NCBI GenBank assembly: GCA_002480935.1
Contig: DLDC01000105.1
Location: 1 to 5,808 of the forward strand
From: Prevotella sp. UBA7782
GTDB taxonomy: Bacteria > Bacteroidota > Bacteroidia > Bacteroidales > Bacteroidaceae
Length of the DNA stretch: 5,808 bases
Reading direction: 5' to 3'
Numbering within the stretch: the stretch's first letter is position 1; each line of letters starts with the position of its first letter. Positions 1 to 5,808 of this stretch are shown here, in pieces. The notes under the pieces are model-generated. The model had not been told where the DNA came from and searched no databases. It saw only the letters and a list, made by a program, of their open reading frames with translations. A program made the translations under genes and the position numbers.

Positions 1-2136
1 GGAAAAATCAGAAGCAGAGGCGTCACGCTGATTATCATCATCGGCTTGGGCCTTTTTGCGTTCATTGCTGAGGAAGCCTTTCGTTCTTGTAACGGCATCA
101 AGGGCGAGGCAAGGCAGCAAATTGGAGAAGTGTTAGGTGAGAAAATCAACGTGCAAGACTTTCAGGAGCTCGTTGACGAGTATCAGAATGCCGTTAAATT
201 TACTACGCAACGCGACAACCTTTCAGACGATGAGCTGAATCAGGTGAAGGATCAGGTATGGCAACAACTGGTTAGCAACAAGATTATAGAGAATGATGCT
301 GACAAGCTGGGCCTCACTGTGACTGACGGAGAAATACAAAACGTGCTGGCAGAGGGTACCAACCAGATGCTCAGACAAACTCCCTTCATCAACCAGCAGA
401 CGGGTCTCTTCGACGTAAATATGCTCAAGCAGTTCCTCAACCAGTACAAGCAGGCTCAGACATCCAACCCCCAGATGGCCGAGCAGATGGAAACTGTTTA
501 CAACTACTGGCTCTTTGTTGAGAAGAACCTGCGCTCGCAGCTACTCCAACAGAAGTATCAGGTGCTCTTGGCCAGCTGCATCTTGTCTAACAAAGTAGAG
601 GCTCAGATGGCTTTCAAGGATGAAAACGAAGAGGCACAAGTGCAACTTGCCTCTATCGCATACAGCACCATCAAGGACGCCGATGTGAAGGTTACCGATG
701 AAGACCTCAAGGCTAAGTATGAAGAACTCAAGCCTGCGTTCTATCAGCCCGTGGAGACACGCGACCTGAAGTATGTTGATTTCCAGATAAAGGCATCGGC
801 CGCAGACCGTGCCCAGCTGCTCAAAGAGATGAACGGCTATCAAAAACAGCTGGCTACAGTGGCCGATCCTACTCAGCTGGTGTCTAGAAGTACTTCGCAG
901 GTTCCTTATCTTGGCGTGCCTGTAAGCTCAAGCGCATTCCCACAAGACATTGCTACGAAGTTGGACTCTATGGCTGTTGGCACTACGGGTGTGTATGAAA
1001 ACAAGCAGGACAACACCTTTAATATAATACGTATCTATAGCAAGAGCATGTTGCCTGACTCTGTTCAGTTCCGCCAGATACAGGTGGCAGGTGCTTCAAT
1101 AGATGAGTCTCGCGCTAAGGCCGACAGCATTCAGAAGGCTCTTGCCGGTGGCGCTAAGTTCGAAGACTTGGCAAAGAAGTATGGCCAGACAGGCGAGAAG
1201 ATATGGTTTACGGGCGCACAGTACGAACACGCAACGTCTATGAGCCAAGACAACAAGCAATATATCGAGGCACTGCTCAATGGTGAGGTGAATGCCACAC
1301 AGAACCTTGCTCTTGCTCAGGGCAATGTTATCCTGCAGGTGCTCGATAAGAAAGGAATGAAAGACAAGTTTAATGCGGCTGTTATTAAGAAGGTTATCGA
1401 CTTCTCAAAGGCTACCCGCAGCAAGGCTTACAATAACTTCAGCGAGTTTGTAACCCGCTCTACTTCGCTGGCAGAACTGCAGAAGAATGCTTCTAAGTTC
1501 GGCTATCAGGTTCAGGACCTGAACGATTTCTCTACCGCACAGCATAACGTTGGTGGTGTAGGCGGCGCAGGAATACGCGACGCTATCAAGTGGATCTTCT
1601 CTGCAAATGAGGGCGAAGTGTCGCCATTGTTCGAGGCAGGAAACAACGACCACATGCTTGTGATGGTGGTAACACACATACATCCGCAGGGCTATCGTCC
1701 TTATGACGATCCTCAAGTGAAGGAAATCCTGACCCGTGAGGTTATTCGTGACAAGAAGGCTGAGATGATTATGGCTAAGCTGAAGGGCGTTAACAGCATC
1801 GCAGCCGCTAAGGCCAAGGGTGCCAAGGTGTCTACTGTAGACCAGATTACGTTTGCTTCGCCAGCCTTCATCCCCGCTACGGGTGCTGCAGAACCCGCCG
1901 TTTCAGGTGCTGTAGCAGCTACTAAGGCCGGACAGTTCTGCAAGAAAGCCATCAAGGGTAATGCCGGTGTCTACATGATACAGGTGTTGAAGAAGTCTAT
2001 GCGCGCCGGAGCCAAGTTTGATGTGAATGCTCAGATGCAGCGCAACCGCCAGCAATATCTGCAGAGCGTGGGCAACTTTATGCAAGACTTGATGCTTCAG
2101 GCAAAGGTGGTAGACAACCGTTACCTCTACTTCTAA
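1..2136 (+). CDS. PpiD/SurA-like periplasmic peptidyl-prolyl isomerase (5' end cut by window)
   Basis: The reading frame is open from base 1, so the true start lies upstream. The TTG at 46 is an internal Leu codon inside the membrane segment, not a start. The window holds 711 residues, so probably only a few are missing. Residues about 8-23 (Val-Thr-Leu-Ile-Ile-Ile-Ile, then Gly-Leu-Gly-Leu-Phe-Ala-Phe-Ile-Ala) form one hydrophobic anchor, which implies an inner-membrane protein with a periplasmic body. A SurA_N-type helical chaperone region follows (about 35-215), including a typical 'KLGLTVTDGEI' stretch. A parvulin (PpiC) domain lies at about 353-455 and a second, degenerate parvulin-like region at about 515-565. 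Family knowledge says such proteins assist folding of exported and outer-membrane proteins. The first parvulin domain reads FRQIQV where active parvulins usually have a His, so isomerase activity may be lost (inference). The gene ends in its own terminator and is separate from the next gene. Confidence 0.9.
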   Translation, partial: GKIRSRGVTLIIIIGLGLFAFIAEEAFRSCNGIKGEARQQIGEVLGEKINVQDFQELVDEYQNAVKFTTQRDNLSDDELNQVKDQVWQQLVSNKIIENDADKLGLTVTDGEIQNVLAEGTNQMLRQTPFINQQTGLFDVNMLKQFLNQYKQAQTSNPQMAEQMETVYNYWLFVEKNLRSQLLQQKYQVLLASCILSNKVEAQMAFKDENEEAQVQLASIAYSTIKDADVKVTDEDLKAKYEELKPAFYQPVETRDLKYVDFQIKASAADRAQLLKEMNGYQKQLATVADPTQLVSRSTSQVPYLGVPVSSSAFPQDIATKLDSMAVGTTGVYENKQDNTFNIIRIYSKSMLPDSVQFRQIQVAGASIDESRAKADSIQKALAGGAKFEDLAKKYGQTGEKIWFTGAQYEHATSMSQDNKQYIEALLNGEVNATQNLALAQGNVILQVLDKKGMKDKFNAAVIKKVIDFSKATRSKAYNNFSEFVTRSTSLAELQKNASKFGYQVQDLNDFSTAQHNVGGVGGAGIRDAIKWIFSANEGEVSPLFEAGNNDHMLVMVVTHIHPQGYRPYDDPQVKEILTREVIRDKKAEMIMAKLKGVNSIAAAKAKGAKVSTVDQITFASPAFIPATGAAEPAVSGAVAATKAGQFCKKAIKGNAGVYMIQVLKKSMRAGAKFDVNAQMQRNRQQYLQSVGNFMQDLMLQAKVVDNRYLYF

Positions 2137-2167
2137 TGTAAGCAGATACATAAACTATAAGATAAAG

Positions 2168-2220
2168 AGCCACACAAGCGTTGTTTCAGGCAATTGTTTG
2201 TGTGGCTTTTTCTTTTTCTT
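2168..2220 (+). terminator. Rho-independent terminator after the ppiD-like gene
   Basis: A perfect 10-bp stem pairs 2168-2177 (agccacacaa) with 2198-2207 (ttgtgtggct). The inside of the loop can extend the stem further (ttg 2181-2183 with caa 2191-2193). It is followed by a T-rich tract at 2207-2220. It begins 31 nt after the stop codon at 2134-2136. Confidence 0.92.
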
Positions 2221-2251
2221 AGGCTTCATGTTGACAAACACCTTGCTTTTC

Positions 2252-2282
2252 TTTGTTTTCTGAAAAAATGAATGTACTTTTG
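2252..2282 (+). promoter_or_regulatory. Bacteroidetes-type promoter for the nucleotidyltransferase-guaA operon
   Basis: TTTG at 2252-2255 (the -33 element) is followed by exactly 19 nt and then TACTTTTG at 2275-2282. This matches the TAnnTTTG -7 consensus of the Bacteroidetes primary sigma factor. Transcription would start near 2289, leaving a leader of about 15 nt before the ATG at 2304. No Shine-Dalgarno sequence is present, as is usual in this phylum. Confidence 0.78.
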
Positions 2283-2303
2283 CATCAAGTTATACTTTGA
2301 GAA

Positions 2304-3095
2304 ATGATACAGGCTATGATATTTGCCGCAGGGCTCGGCACAAGATTGAAACCACTTACAGACACTATGCCCAAAGCACTTGTTGAGGTGGGCGGTGAGC
2401 CTCTCTTGCAACGTGTGCTCATGCAGCTAAAGGCTATAGGAGTGGGACGTGTGGTTGTGAATGTGCATCATTTTGCCGATATGATCATTGACTTTCTTAA
2501 AGCAAACGATAATTTCGGCATGGACATTCAGGTGAGCGACGAGCGTCAAAAGTTGCTCGACACGGGCGGAGGATTGCGTCATGCCCGCCCTCTTTTCCTG
2601 CCTGACACACCCATACTTATTCATAATGTAGATATTCTCAGCAATGTAGACTTGCTGAAGTTTTATTATCAGGCCCCGCTCATGACCTGTCCGTCATGCG
2701 GAGTGCCACATCTAAGAGCCGACGCCACGCTTCTTGTAAGCGAGAGGCAGACAAAGCGCTACCTGCTCTTTGACAATCAGATGATGTTAATGGGCTGGAC
2801 GAACATTGAGACGGGCGAGGTGAAGAGCCCCTATGCATGGGTACGTCAGGCTGACGCTGCCACCCTGCGCCTTCGCTTGCGCCGTTTTGCTTTCTCAGGC
2901 ATACATATCTTCAATCCAACGTTATTCTCTGACATGGCTGAATGGCCTGACAAATTCAGTATCATAGACTTTTATTTGAAGGAATGTGCGCGTCATAGCA
3001 TTCGGGGTTATCTTCAGAAAGATCTCAAGCTGCTGGATGTGGGCAAGCAAGACACCCTGAAAGATGCCGAAACTTTTCTGAACGACATTAAATAA
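2304..3095 (+). CDS. Sugar-1-phosphate nucleotidyltransferase, MurU-like
   Basis: This 263-residue protein has the nucleotidyltransferase fold of the NTP_transferase family. The N-terminal signature is visible: A-A-G-L-G-T-R at residues 8-14 and P23-K24. It is followed by D-T-G-G-G at 86-90, N-V-D at 108-110 (probable metal aspartate) and L-D-V-G at 244-247 (probable second metal aspartate D245). The closest family I recognise is N-acetylmuramate-1-phosphate uridylyltransferase (MurU) and related nucleotidyltransferases. These transfer UMP or another NMP to a sugar phosphate in the cytoplasm. Substrate identity is inference. The start at 2304 sits just after a consensus promoter and gives the usual 'M-x-A-M-I-x-A-A-G' beginning. 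Met5 at 2316 is a less likely alternative. An oddity is a Cys129-Pro-Ser-Cys132 pair in a short stretch after the N-V-D strand. No sugar kinase (AmgK type) is adjacent. guaA follows after 24 nt, probably on the same transcript. Confidence 0.88.
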   Translation: MIQAMIFAAGLGTRLKPLTDTMPKALVEVGGEPLLQRVLMQLKAIGVGRVVVNVHHFADMIIDFLKANDNFGMDIQVSDERQKLLDTGGGLRHARPLFLPDTPILIHNVDILSNVDLLKFYYQAPLMTCPSCGVPHLRADATLLVSERQTKRYLLFDNQMMLMGWTNIETGEVKSPYAWVRQADAATLRLRLRRFAFSGIHIFNPTLFSDMAEWPDKFSIIDFYLKECARHSIRGYLQKDLKLLDVGKQDTLKDAETFLNDIK

Positions 3096-3119
3096 ACGTT
3101 TTAATTTAAATTTCAATAT

Positions 3120-4664
3120 ATGCAACAGAAGATTATCATTCTTGATTTTGGCTCACAAACCACGCAGCTCATAGGCCGCAGGGTGCGCGAGCTTGACACC
3201 TTCTGCGAGATACTTCCTTACAACAAATTCCCTGAGAACGACCCCTCTGTTATTGGAGTCATCTTGAGCGGAAGCCCTTATTCCGTTCATGACAAGGAGG
3301 CTTTCAAGGTAGACTTGGGCAAGTTTGTGGGCAAGCTGCCCGTTCTGGGCATTTGCTATGGGGCTCAGTTTATTGCCTATTCGGGCGGTGGTAAGGTAGA
3401 ACAGACGGGCACCCGCGAGTATGGACGCGCCAATCTGGAGACCATTGATACTGCCACGCCGCTCTTCAAGGGCTTTGAGCGAGGCTCACAAGTGTGGATG
3501 AGCCATGGCGATACCATCACGGCCATTCCCGAAGGCTTCCACGTAACAGGCTCAACAGCCGATGTGAAGTATGCCGCTTTCGCCAACGAGCAGGAGCGTG
3601 TGTGGTGTGTGCAGTTCCACCCAGAGGTATATCACACCTTGCAGGGCAAGCAATTGCTGAAGAACTTTGTGGTAGATATCTGCGGCTCCAAGCAAGAATG
3701 GAGCCCTGCCAGCTTCATAGAGTCAACCGTTAAGGAGCTCAAGCAGCAGGTAGGTAACGACCGTGTCATTCTGGGACTGTCGGGCGGAGTAGACTCAAGT
3801 GTTTGTGCCACCCTCTTGCACCGTGCCATTGGCAAAAACCTCACCTGTATCTTTGTAGACCATGGTATGCTTCGCAAGAACGAGTTCAACAAGGTTATGG
3901 ATGCCTATCAGGGCTTGGGACTTAACGTGATAGGCGTGGATGCGTCAGAAAAATTCTTCAAAGACCTGGAAGGAGTGACCGATCCTGAAAAGAAACGCAA
4001 GATAATAGGCCGCGACTTTGTTGAGGTGTTCAACGCCGAAGCCAAGAAGATAACCGATGCCAAGTGGCTTGCGCAGGGCACGATATATCCCGACCGCATC
4101 GAAAGCCTGAGCATTACGGGCATGACCATCAAGAGTCACCACAACGTTGGCGGTCTGCCCAAGGACATGAAGCTTCAGCTTTGCGAGCCCCTGAAGTGGC
4201 TCTTCAAGGATGAGGTGCGCCGTGTGGGCCGTCAGTTGGGTATGCCTGAGCGGCTCATCAAGCGTCATCCCTTCCCCGGCCCCGGTCTGGCAGTGCGTAT
4301 CTTGGGCGACATCACCCGCGAGAAAGTGCGCATTCTTCAGGATGCCGACGACATATACATCGAGAAGATGCATCAATATAAGATGGAAGATGGCTCTGAG
4401 CTCTACGATCATGTATGGCAGGCAGGCACCATCTTGCTCTCTACGATACGCTCTGTGGGCGTGATGGGCGACGAGCGCACCTATGAGCATCCCGTGGCAT
4501 TGCGTGCCGTGACGTCTATGGATGCCATGACGGCCGATTGGGCACATCTGCCTTACGACTTCCTTGCCGATGTTTCTAACGAGATAATCCGCAAGGTGAA
4601 GGGCGTAAACCGCGTTTGCTACGATGTAAGCTCAAAACCACCATCGACAATAGAATGGGAGTAA
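3120..4664 (+). CDS. guaA: GMP synthase (glutamine-hydrolysing)
   Basis: The enzyme converts XMP, ATP and glutamine to GMP, the last step of guanine nucleotide synthesis, in the cytoplasm. The 514-residue length is normal for the family. The N-terminal class I glutamine amidotransferase domain (about 4-190) has the nucleophile Cys79 in G-I-C-Y-G and the His167/Glu169 pair in F-H-P-E-V. The ATP pyrophosphatase domain (about 200-385) has the P-loop S-G-G-V-D-S-S at 221-227. The C-terminal dimerisation domain has R-H-P-F-P-G-P-G at 382-389 and the family-typical ending [10 protein letters not shown]. All key residues are intact. The start ATG at 3120 follows an A/T-rich leader without a Shine-Dalgarno sequence. 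No promoter of the TAnnTTTG type is visible in the 24-nt gap, so it is probably transcribed with the preceding nucleotidyltransferase. A strong terminator follows 13 nt after the stop. Confidence 0.98.
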   Translation: MQQKIIILDFGSQTTQLIGRRVRELDTFCEILPYNKFPENDPSVIGVILSGSPYSVHDKEAFKVDLGKFVGKLPVLGICYGAQFIAYSGGGKVEQTGTREYGRANLETIDTATPLFKGFERGSQVWMSHGDTITAIPEGFHVTGSTADVKYAAFANEQERVWCVQFHPEVYHTLQGKQLLKNFVVDICGSKQEWSPASFIESTVKELKQQVGNDRVILGLSGGVDSSVCATLLHRAIGKNLTCIFVDHGMLRKNEFNKVMDAYQGLGLNVIGVDASEKFFKDLEGVTDPEKKRKIIGRDFVEVFNAEAKKITDAKWLAQGTIYPDRIESLSITGMTIKSHHNVGGLPKDMKLQLCEPLKWLFKDEVRRVGRQLGMPERLIKRHPFPGPGLAVRILGDITREKVRILQDADDIYIEKMHQYKMEDGSELYDHVWQAGTILLSTIRSVGVMGDERTYEHPVALRAVTSMDAMTADWAHLPYDFLADVSNEIIRKVKGVNRVCYDVSSKPPSTIEWE

Positions 4665-4676
4665 CAACAAGATAAT

Positions 4677-4712
4677 AGCCTTACGGATTTGTCCGTAAGG
4701 CTTTCTTTTTTC
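4677..4712 (+). terminator. Rho-independent terminator of the guaA operon
   Basis: A perfect 11-bp stem pairs 4677-4687 (agccttacgga) with 4692-4702 (tccgtaaggct) around the 4-nt loop tttg. It is followed by a T-rich tract at 4702-4711. Confidence 0.95.
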
Positions 4713-4713
4713 T

Positions 4714-4813
4714 AATATACGGCATTTTGGTCTCTAAAAGTGCATATATTGGACTGCAAAAAGGCCTATTTGGAGCCGTAAAACGGCCGTTTTTACTTTT
4801 CTGAAAGCATTTT
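4714..4813. repeat. Degenerate tandem array of about 22-bp palindromic units
   Basis: About four units repeat at a 22-bp step, starting near 4714, 4736, 4758 and 4780, with a possible remnant from 4802. The general form is AAAA-n-GGCC-n-TTTT followed by a spacer, often beginning GG. The third full unit is a perfect 14-bp palindrome, AAAACGGCCGTTTT (4780-4793). The one before (4758-4771) is the same design around AGGCCT with one mismatched pair. The one before that is centred on TGCA at 4741-4744. The three centres lie at 4742.5, 4764.5 and 4786.5, exactly 22 bp apart. The last visible half-unit reads aaagcatttt. There is no ORF here. I have an uncertain memory of similar dispersed intergenic repeats in Prevotella genomes. 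The function is unknown. Confidence 0.6.
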
Positions 4814-4917
4814 ATGATAAATCTAAGACGATGCGGCTATTATTTGACTTCCGTCAAGAAAGTCTTTCAGACCGCTCGGAATAGGGAAAACTATTTTGGC
4901 ATTCAGAGAAGTAAATC
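4814..4917. other. Intergenic DNA between the repeat array and the small-gene promoter
   Basis: No ORF with support is seen. The only structure is a short inverted repeat, ttgac (4844-4848) and gtcaa (4853-4857), with an overlapping alternative pairing of gactt (4846-4850) and aagtc (4860-4864). Both are too short to call a regulatory element. The -33 box of the next promoter lies at the right end of this stretch. Confidence 0.5.
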
Positions 4918-4925
4918 TAACTTTG
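4895..4925 (+). promoter_or_regulatory. Bacteroidetes-type promoter for the 41-codon gene
   Basis: TTTG at 4895-4898 is followed by exactly 19 nt and then TAACTTTG at 4918-4925, a full match to TAnnTTTG. The spacing is the same as in the promoter at 2252-2282. Transcription would start near 4932, about 23 nt before the ATG at 4955. The leader is A/T rich and lacks a Shine-Dalgarno sequence. Confidence 0.78.
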
Positions 4926-4954
4926 TGCCGATTAAAGTTTAAAATTTGAATGTT

Positions 4955-5080
4955 ATGACAACTAAGTTAGAGATTGTAAATACTGAGAGAGAAGCATCAG
5001 CCACCATGCGTATGATGCGCATTATGTCAGAGAGACGCGAGGCACTTGCAGCCGTTAAGGCCAAGAATGTAGAAGCCTAA
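4955..5080 (+). CDS. Small protein of 41 residues, function unknown
   Basis: I do not recognise this protein. The ORF runs from ATG at 4955 to TAA at 5078-5080. Support comes from context: a full consensus promoter 30 nt upstream of the ATG, a normal A/T-rich leader, and a strong terminator 119 nt after the stop. The product is hydrophilic and contains no Gly, Pro, Cys, His or aromatic residue. It has five Met (1, 18, 20, 21, 24), five Arg, three Lys, six Glu and seven Ala, with net charge about +2. Residues 10-37 look like one continuous helix, with a core M-R-M-M-R-I-M-S-E-R-R-E at 18-29. There is no signal peptide or membrane segment, so it is probably cytoplasmic. The charge pattern could suit binding to RNA, DNA or a protein partner, but that is speculation. 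A later Met (18, 20, 21 or 24) could be the start. The first ATG is preferred because of its distance to the promoter. Confidence 0.68.
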   Translation: MTTKLEIVNTEREASATMRMMRIMSERREALAAVKAKNVEA

Positions 5081-5198
5081 TGGCGCAAAATGCCGTTTGA
5101 TGGCCTGTGGCACAGTATGGCTCGCCCTCAGGCCCACTGCCTCTAGCGTTTTAGCTCAACACATTTAGAAACCCCCTACGCGGGTAGCAGTAATCATA
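5081..5198 (+). other. 3' untranslated region of the small gene, able to fold
   Basis: About 118 nt separate the stop codon from the terminator. The stretch is more GC rich than the surrounding intergenic DNA. An inverted repeat pairs ggcctg (5102-5107) with caggcc (5129-5134), and a smaller hairpin forms at ctac (5176-5179) with gtag (5184-5187). Only tiny ORFs occur (6 and 18 codons), neither with coding support. It may simply be untranslated tail, or a functional RNA part. Confidence 0.45.
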
Positions 5199-5231
5199 AA
5201 AAGCCGGACTTTGTGGTCCGGCTTTTTTTTT
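5199..5231 (+). terminator. Strong terminator, bidirectional, between the small gene and mscL
   Basis: A perfect 11-bp stem pairs 5199-5209 (aaaagccggac) with 5216-5226 (gtccggctttt) around a 6-nt loop. On the + strand it runs into nine T residues (5223-5231). On the - strand the same stem is followed by five T residues (complement of 5198-5202), so it can also end the mscL transcript coming from the right. Confidence 0.93.
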
Positions 5232-5244
5232 CTTGTAGTCAAGA

Positions 5245-5271
5245 CATGCTTCTTGTGCTCTCAGAAGCATG
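5245..5271 (-). other. Stem-loop in the mscL 3' untranslated region
   Basis: A perfect 9-bp inverted repeat pairs catgcttct (5245-5253) with agaagcatg (5263-5271) around a 9-nt loop. It lies 10 nt after the mscL stop codon when read on the - strand. No T tract follows, so it is not a terminator by itself. It would form a second hairpin upstream of the bidirectional terminator in the mscL mRNA and could protect its 3' end (inference). Confidence 0.5.
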
Positions 5272-5281
5272 GGCGCATGAC

Positions 5282-5698
5282 TCATTTCTTCTTCAGCTCG
5301 TCGCGTATCTCGGTCAGCAGCTTTTCTGTAGCGGTAGGTTCCGGGGTAGGAGCAGGTGCTTCCTCCTTCTTCTTAGCCAGCTTGTTGATGCCCTTGACAA
5401 GTAAGAACACGCAGAAAGCGATGATGATGAAGTCGATGAGAGTCTGTATGAAGTTGCCATAATTAATAGTGGCACTCTTCATCTCAATGCCATCTGCAAT
5501 CTTTTCAGTGGGCAAAGTGACCTTCAGATCAGAAAAGTTCACGCCTCCGATGAGCCATCCTATGGGTGGCATAATGATGTCGTCTACGATGGAAGAAACA
5601 ATCTTGCCGAAGGCGCCGCCTATGATGACGCCTACAGCCATGTCTACTGCATTGCCTTTTACGGCAAAGTCTTTGAATTCTTGGATAAATTTACTCAT
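5282..5698 (-). CDS. mscL: Large-conductance mechanosensitive channel MscL
   Basis: MscL is an inner-membrane channel that opens under membrane tension and releases solutes after hypo-osmotic shock. The 138 residues match the family length (about 136 in E. coli) and align by eye with E. coli MscL from end to end. Visible features are the N-terminal amphipathic helix (2-13), [13 protein letters not shown] at 15-27 starting the pore-lining TM1 (to about 44), and the I-M-P-P-I-G loop at 42-47. The periplasmic loop follows (about 51-78), then TM2 (about 81-103), a Lys-rich cytoplasmic linker with a Pro/Ala stretch (about 108-123), and the C-terminal bundle helix L-L-T-E-I-R-D-E-L. The start at 5698 gives the typical M-S-K-F-I-x-E-F-K-D-F-A beginning. 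The gene converges on the small + strand unit and shares a terminator with it. No clear TAnnTTTG promoter lies in the 110 nt upstream, so its promoter may be divergent or further upstream. Confidence 0.97.
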   Translation of the reverse strand: MSKFIQEFKDFAVKGNAVDMAVGVIIGGAFGKIVSSIVDDIIMPPIGWLIGGVNFSDLKVTLPTEKIADGIEMKSATINYGNFIQTLIDFIIIAFCVFLLVKGINKLAKKKEEAPAPTPEPTATEKLLTEIRDELKKK

Positions 5699-5808
5699 TT
5701 GTCTATATACGTTTGATTATTAGAATTTCCTTTTTATGATTTGCCACATAGAGTTTGCATTCTTGTGGCTTTGTCATTCGGCCTCTCTTATAATGGCTTG
5801 TTTGCCTC

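Noticed and set aside
46..48. TTG at 46 as the start of the ppiD-like gene
   Set aside because: The frame is open to base 1 and the upstream residues complete the membrane anchor. Starting at 46 would cut this helix in half.
3945..4547. Long open frame of 200 codons on the - strand inside guaA
   Set aside because: It is antisense to an intact, well-conserved enzyme. The residue composition (many His and Leu) is typical of a codon-bias shadow.
4950..4958. Two-codon upstream frame ATG-TTA-TGA overlapping the ATG of the small gene
   Set aside because: A minimal frame like this occurs often by chance and nothing else suggests translational control.
5080..5146. Tiny ORFs after the small gene: ATG at 5080 (6 codons, overlapping the TAA as TAATG) and ATG at 5090 (18 codons)
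   Set aside because: Both are very short and without independent support. They are easily explained by chance.
5211..5723. Open frames on the + strand opposite mscL
   Set aside because: They lie antisense to a clear mscL gene and show no family resemblance or promoter.
5743..5769. Inverted repeat gccaca/tgtggc upstream of mscL
   Set aside because: The stem is only 6 bp with a 15-nt loop and no proper T tract on either strand, so it is not convincing as a terminator or operator.
5703..5807. Frame open into the right edge on the - strand, ending in TAG at 5703-5705
   Set aside because: About 34 codons open in A/T-rich DNA is expected by chance. The residues match no family I know, and the other two frames also stop close by. 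The gene to the right cannot be identified from this window.

Overview
The window looks like a chromosomal segment of a Bacteroidales bacterium, most likely Prevotellaceae (Prevotella or Segatella type). The evidence is the protein sequences, the A/T-rich leaders without Shine-Dalgarno sequences, and two promoters of the Bacteroidetes form TTTG-N19-TAnnTTTG. No mobile element, CRISPR array, tRNA or rRNA is visible. The large genes are ordinary core genes. The less explained part is the stretch between guaA and mscL.

Layout, left to right. (1) Positions 1-2136, + strand: a large PpiD/SurA-like periplasmic folding factor whose first few codons lie outside the window, closed by a strong terminator (2168-2220). 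(2) Positions 2252-2282: a consensus promoter, followed by a MurU-like sugar-1-phosphate nucleotidyltransferase (2304-3095). After a 24-nt gap comes guaA, GMP synthase (3120-4664), probably in the same operon, closed by a strong terminator (4677-4712). (3) Positions 4713-4917: non-coding DNA that starts with a degenerate tandem array of about 22-bp palindromic units (about 4714-4813). (4) Positions 4918-5231: a self-contained small transcription unit with a consensus promoter, a 41-codon ORF (4955-5080), a GC-rich 3' untranslated stretch that can fold, and a strong terminator. (5) Positions 5282-5698, - strand: mscL, converging on the small unit and sharing a bidirectional terminator. (6) Positions 5699-5808: leader DNA of mscL with no clear promoter.

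The genes do not form one pathway. The nucleotidyltransferase (nucleotide-sugar or cell-wall recycling) and guaA (purine synthesis) probably share a transcript. The PpiD-like protein serves envelope protein folding, and MscL releases osmotic pressure. The candidate for something undescribed is the small unit at 4918-5231: a short, Met/Arg/Glu-rich, probably helical protein with its own promoter and terminator, next to a palindromic repeat array. Its function cannot be read from the sequence.
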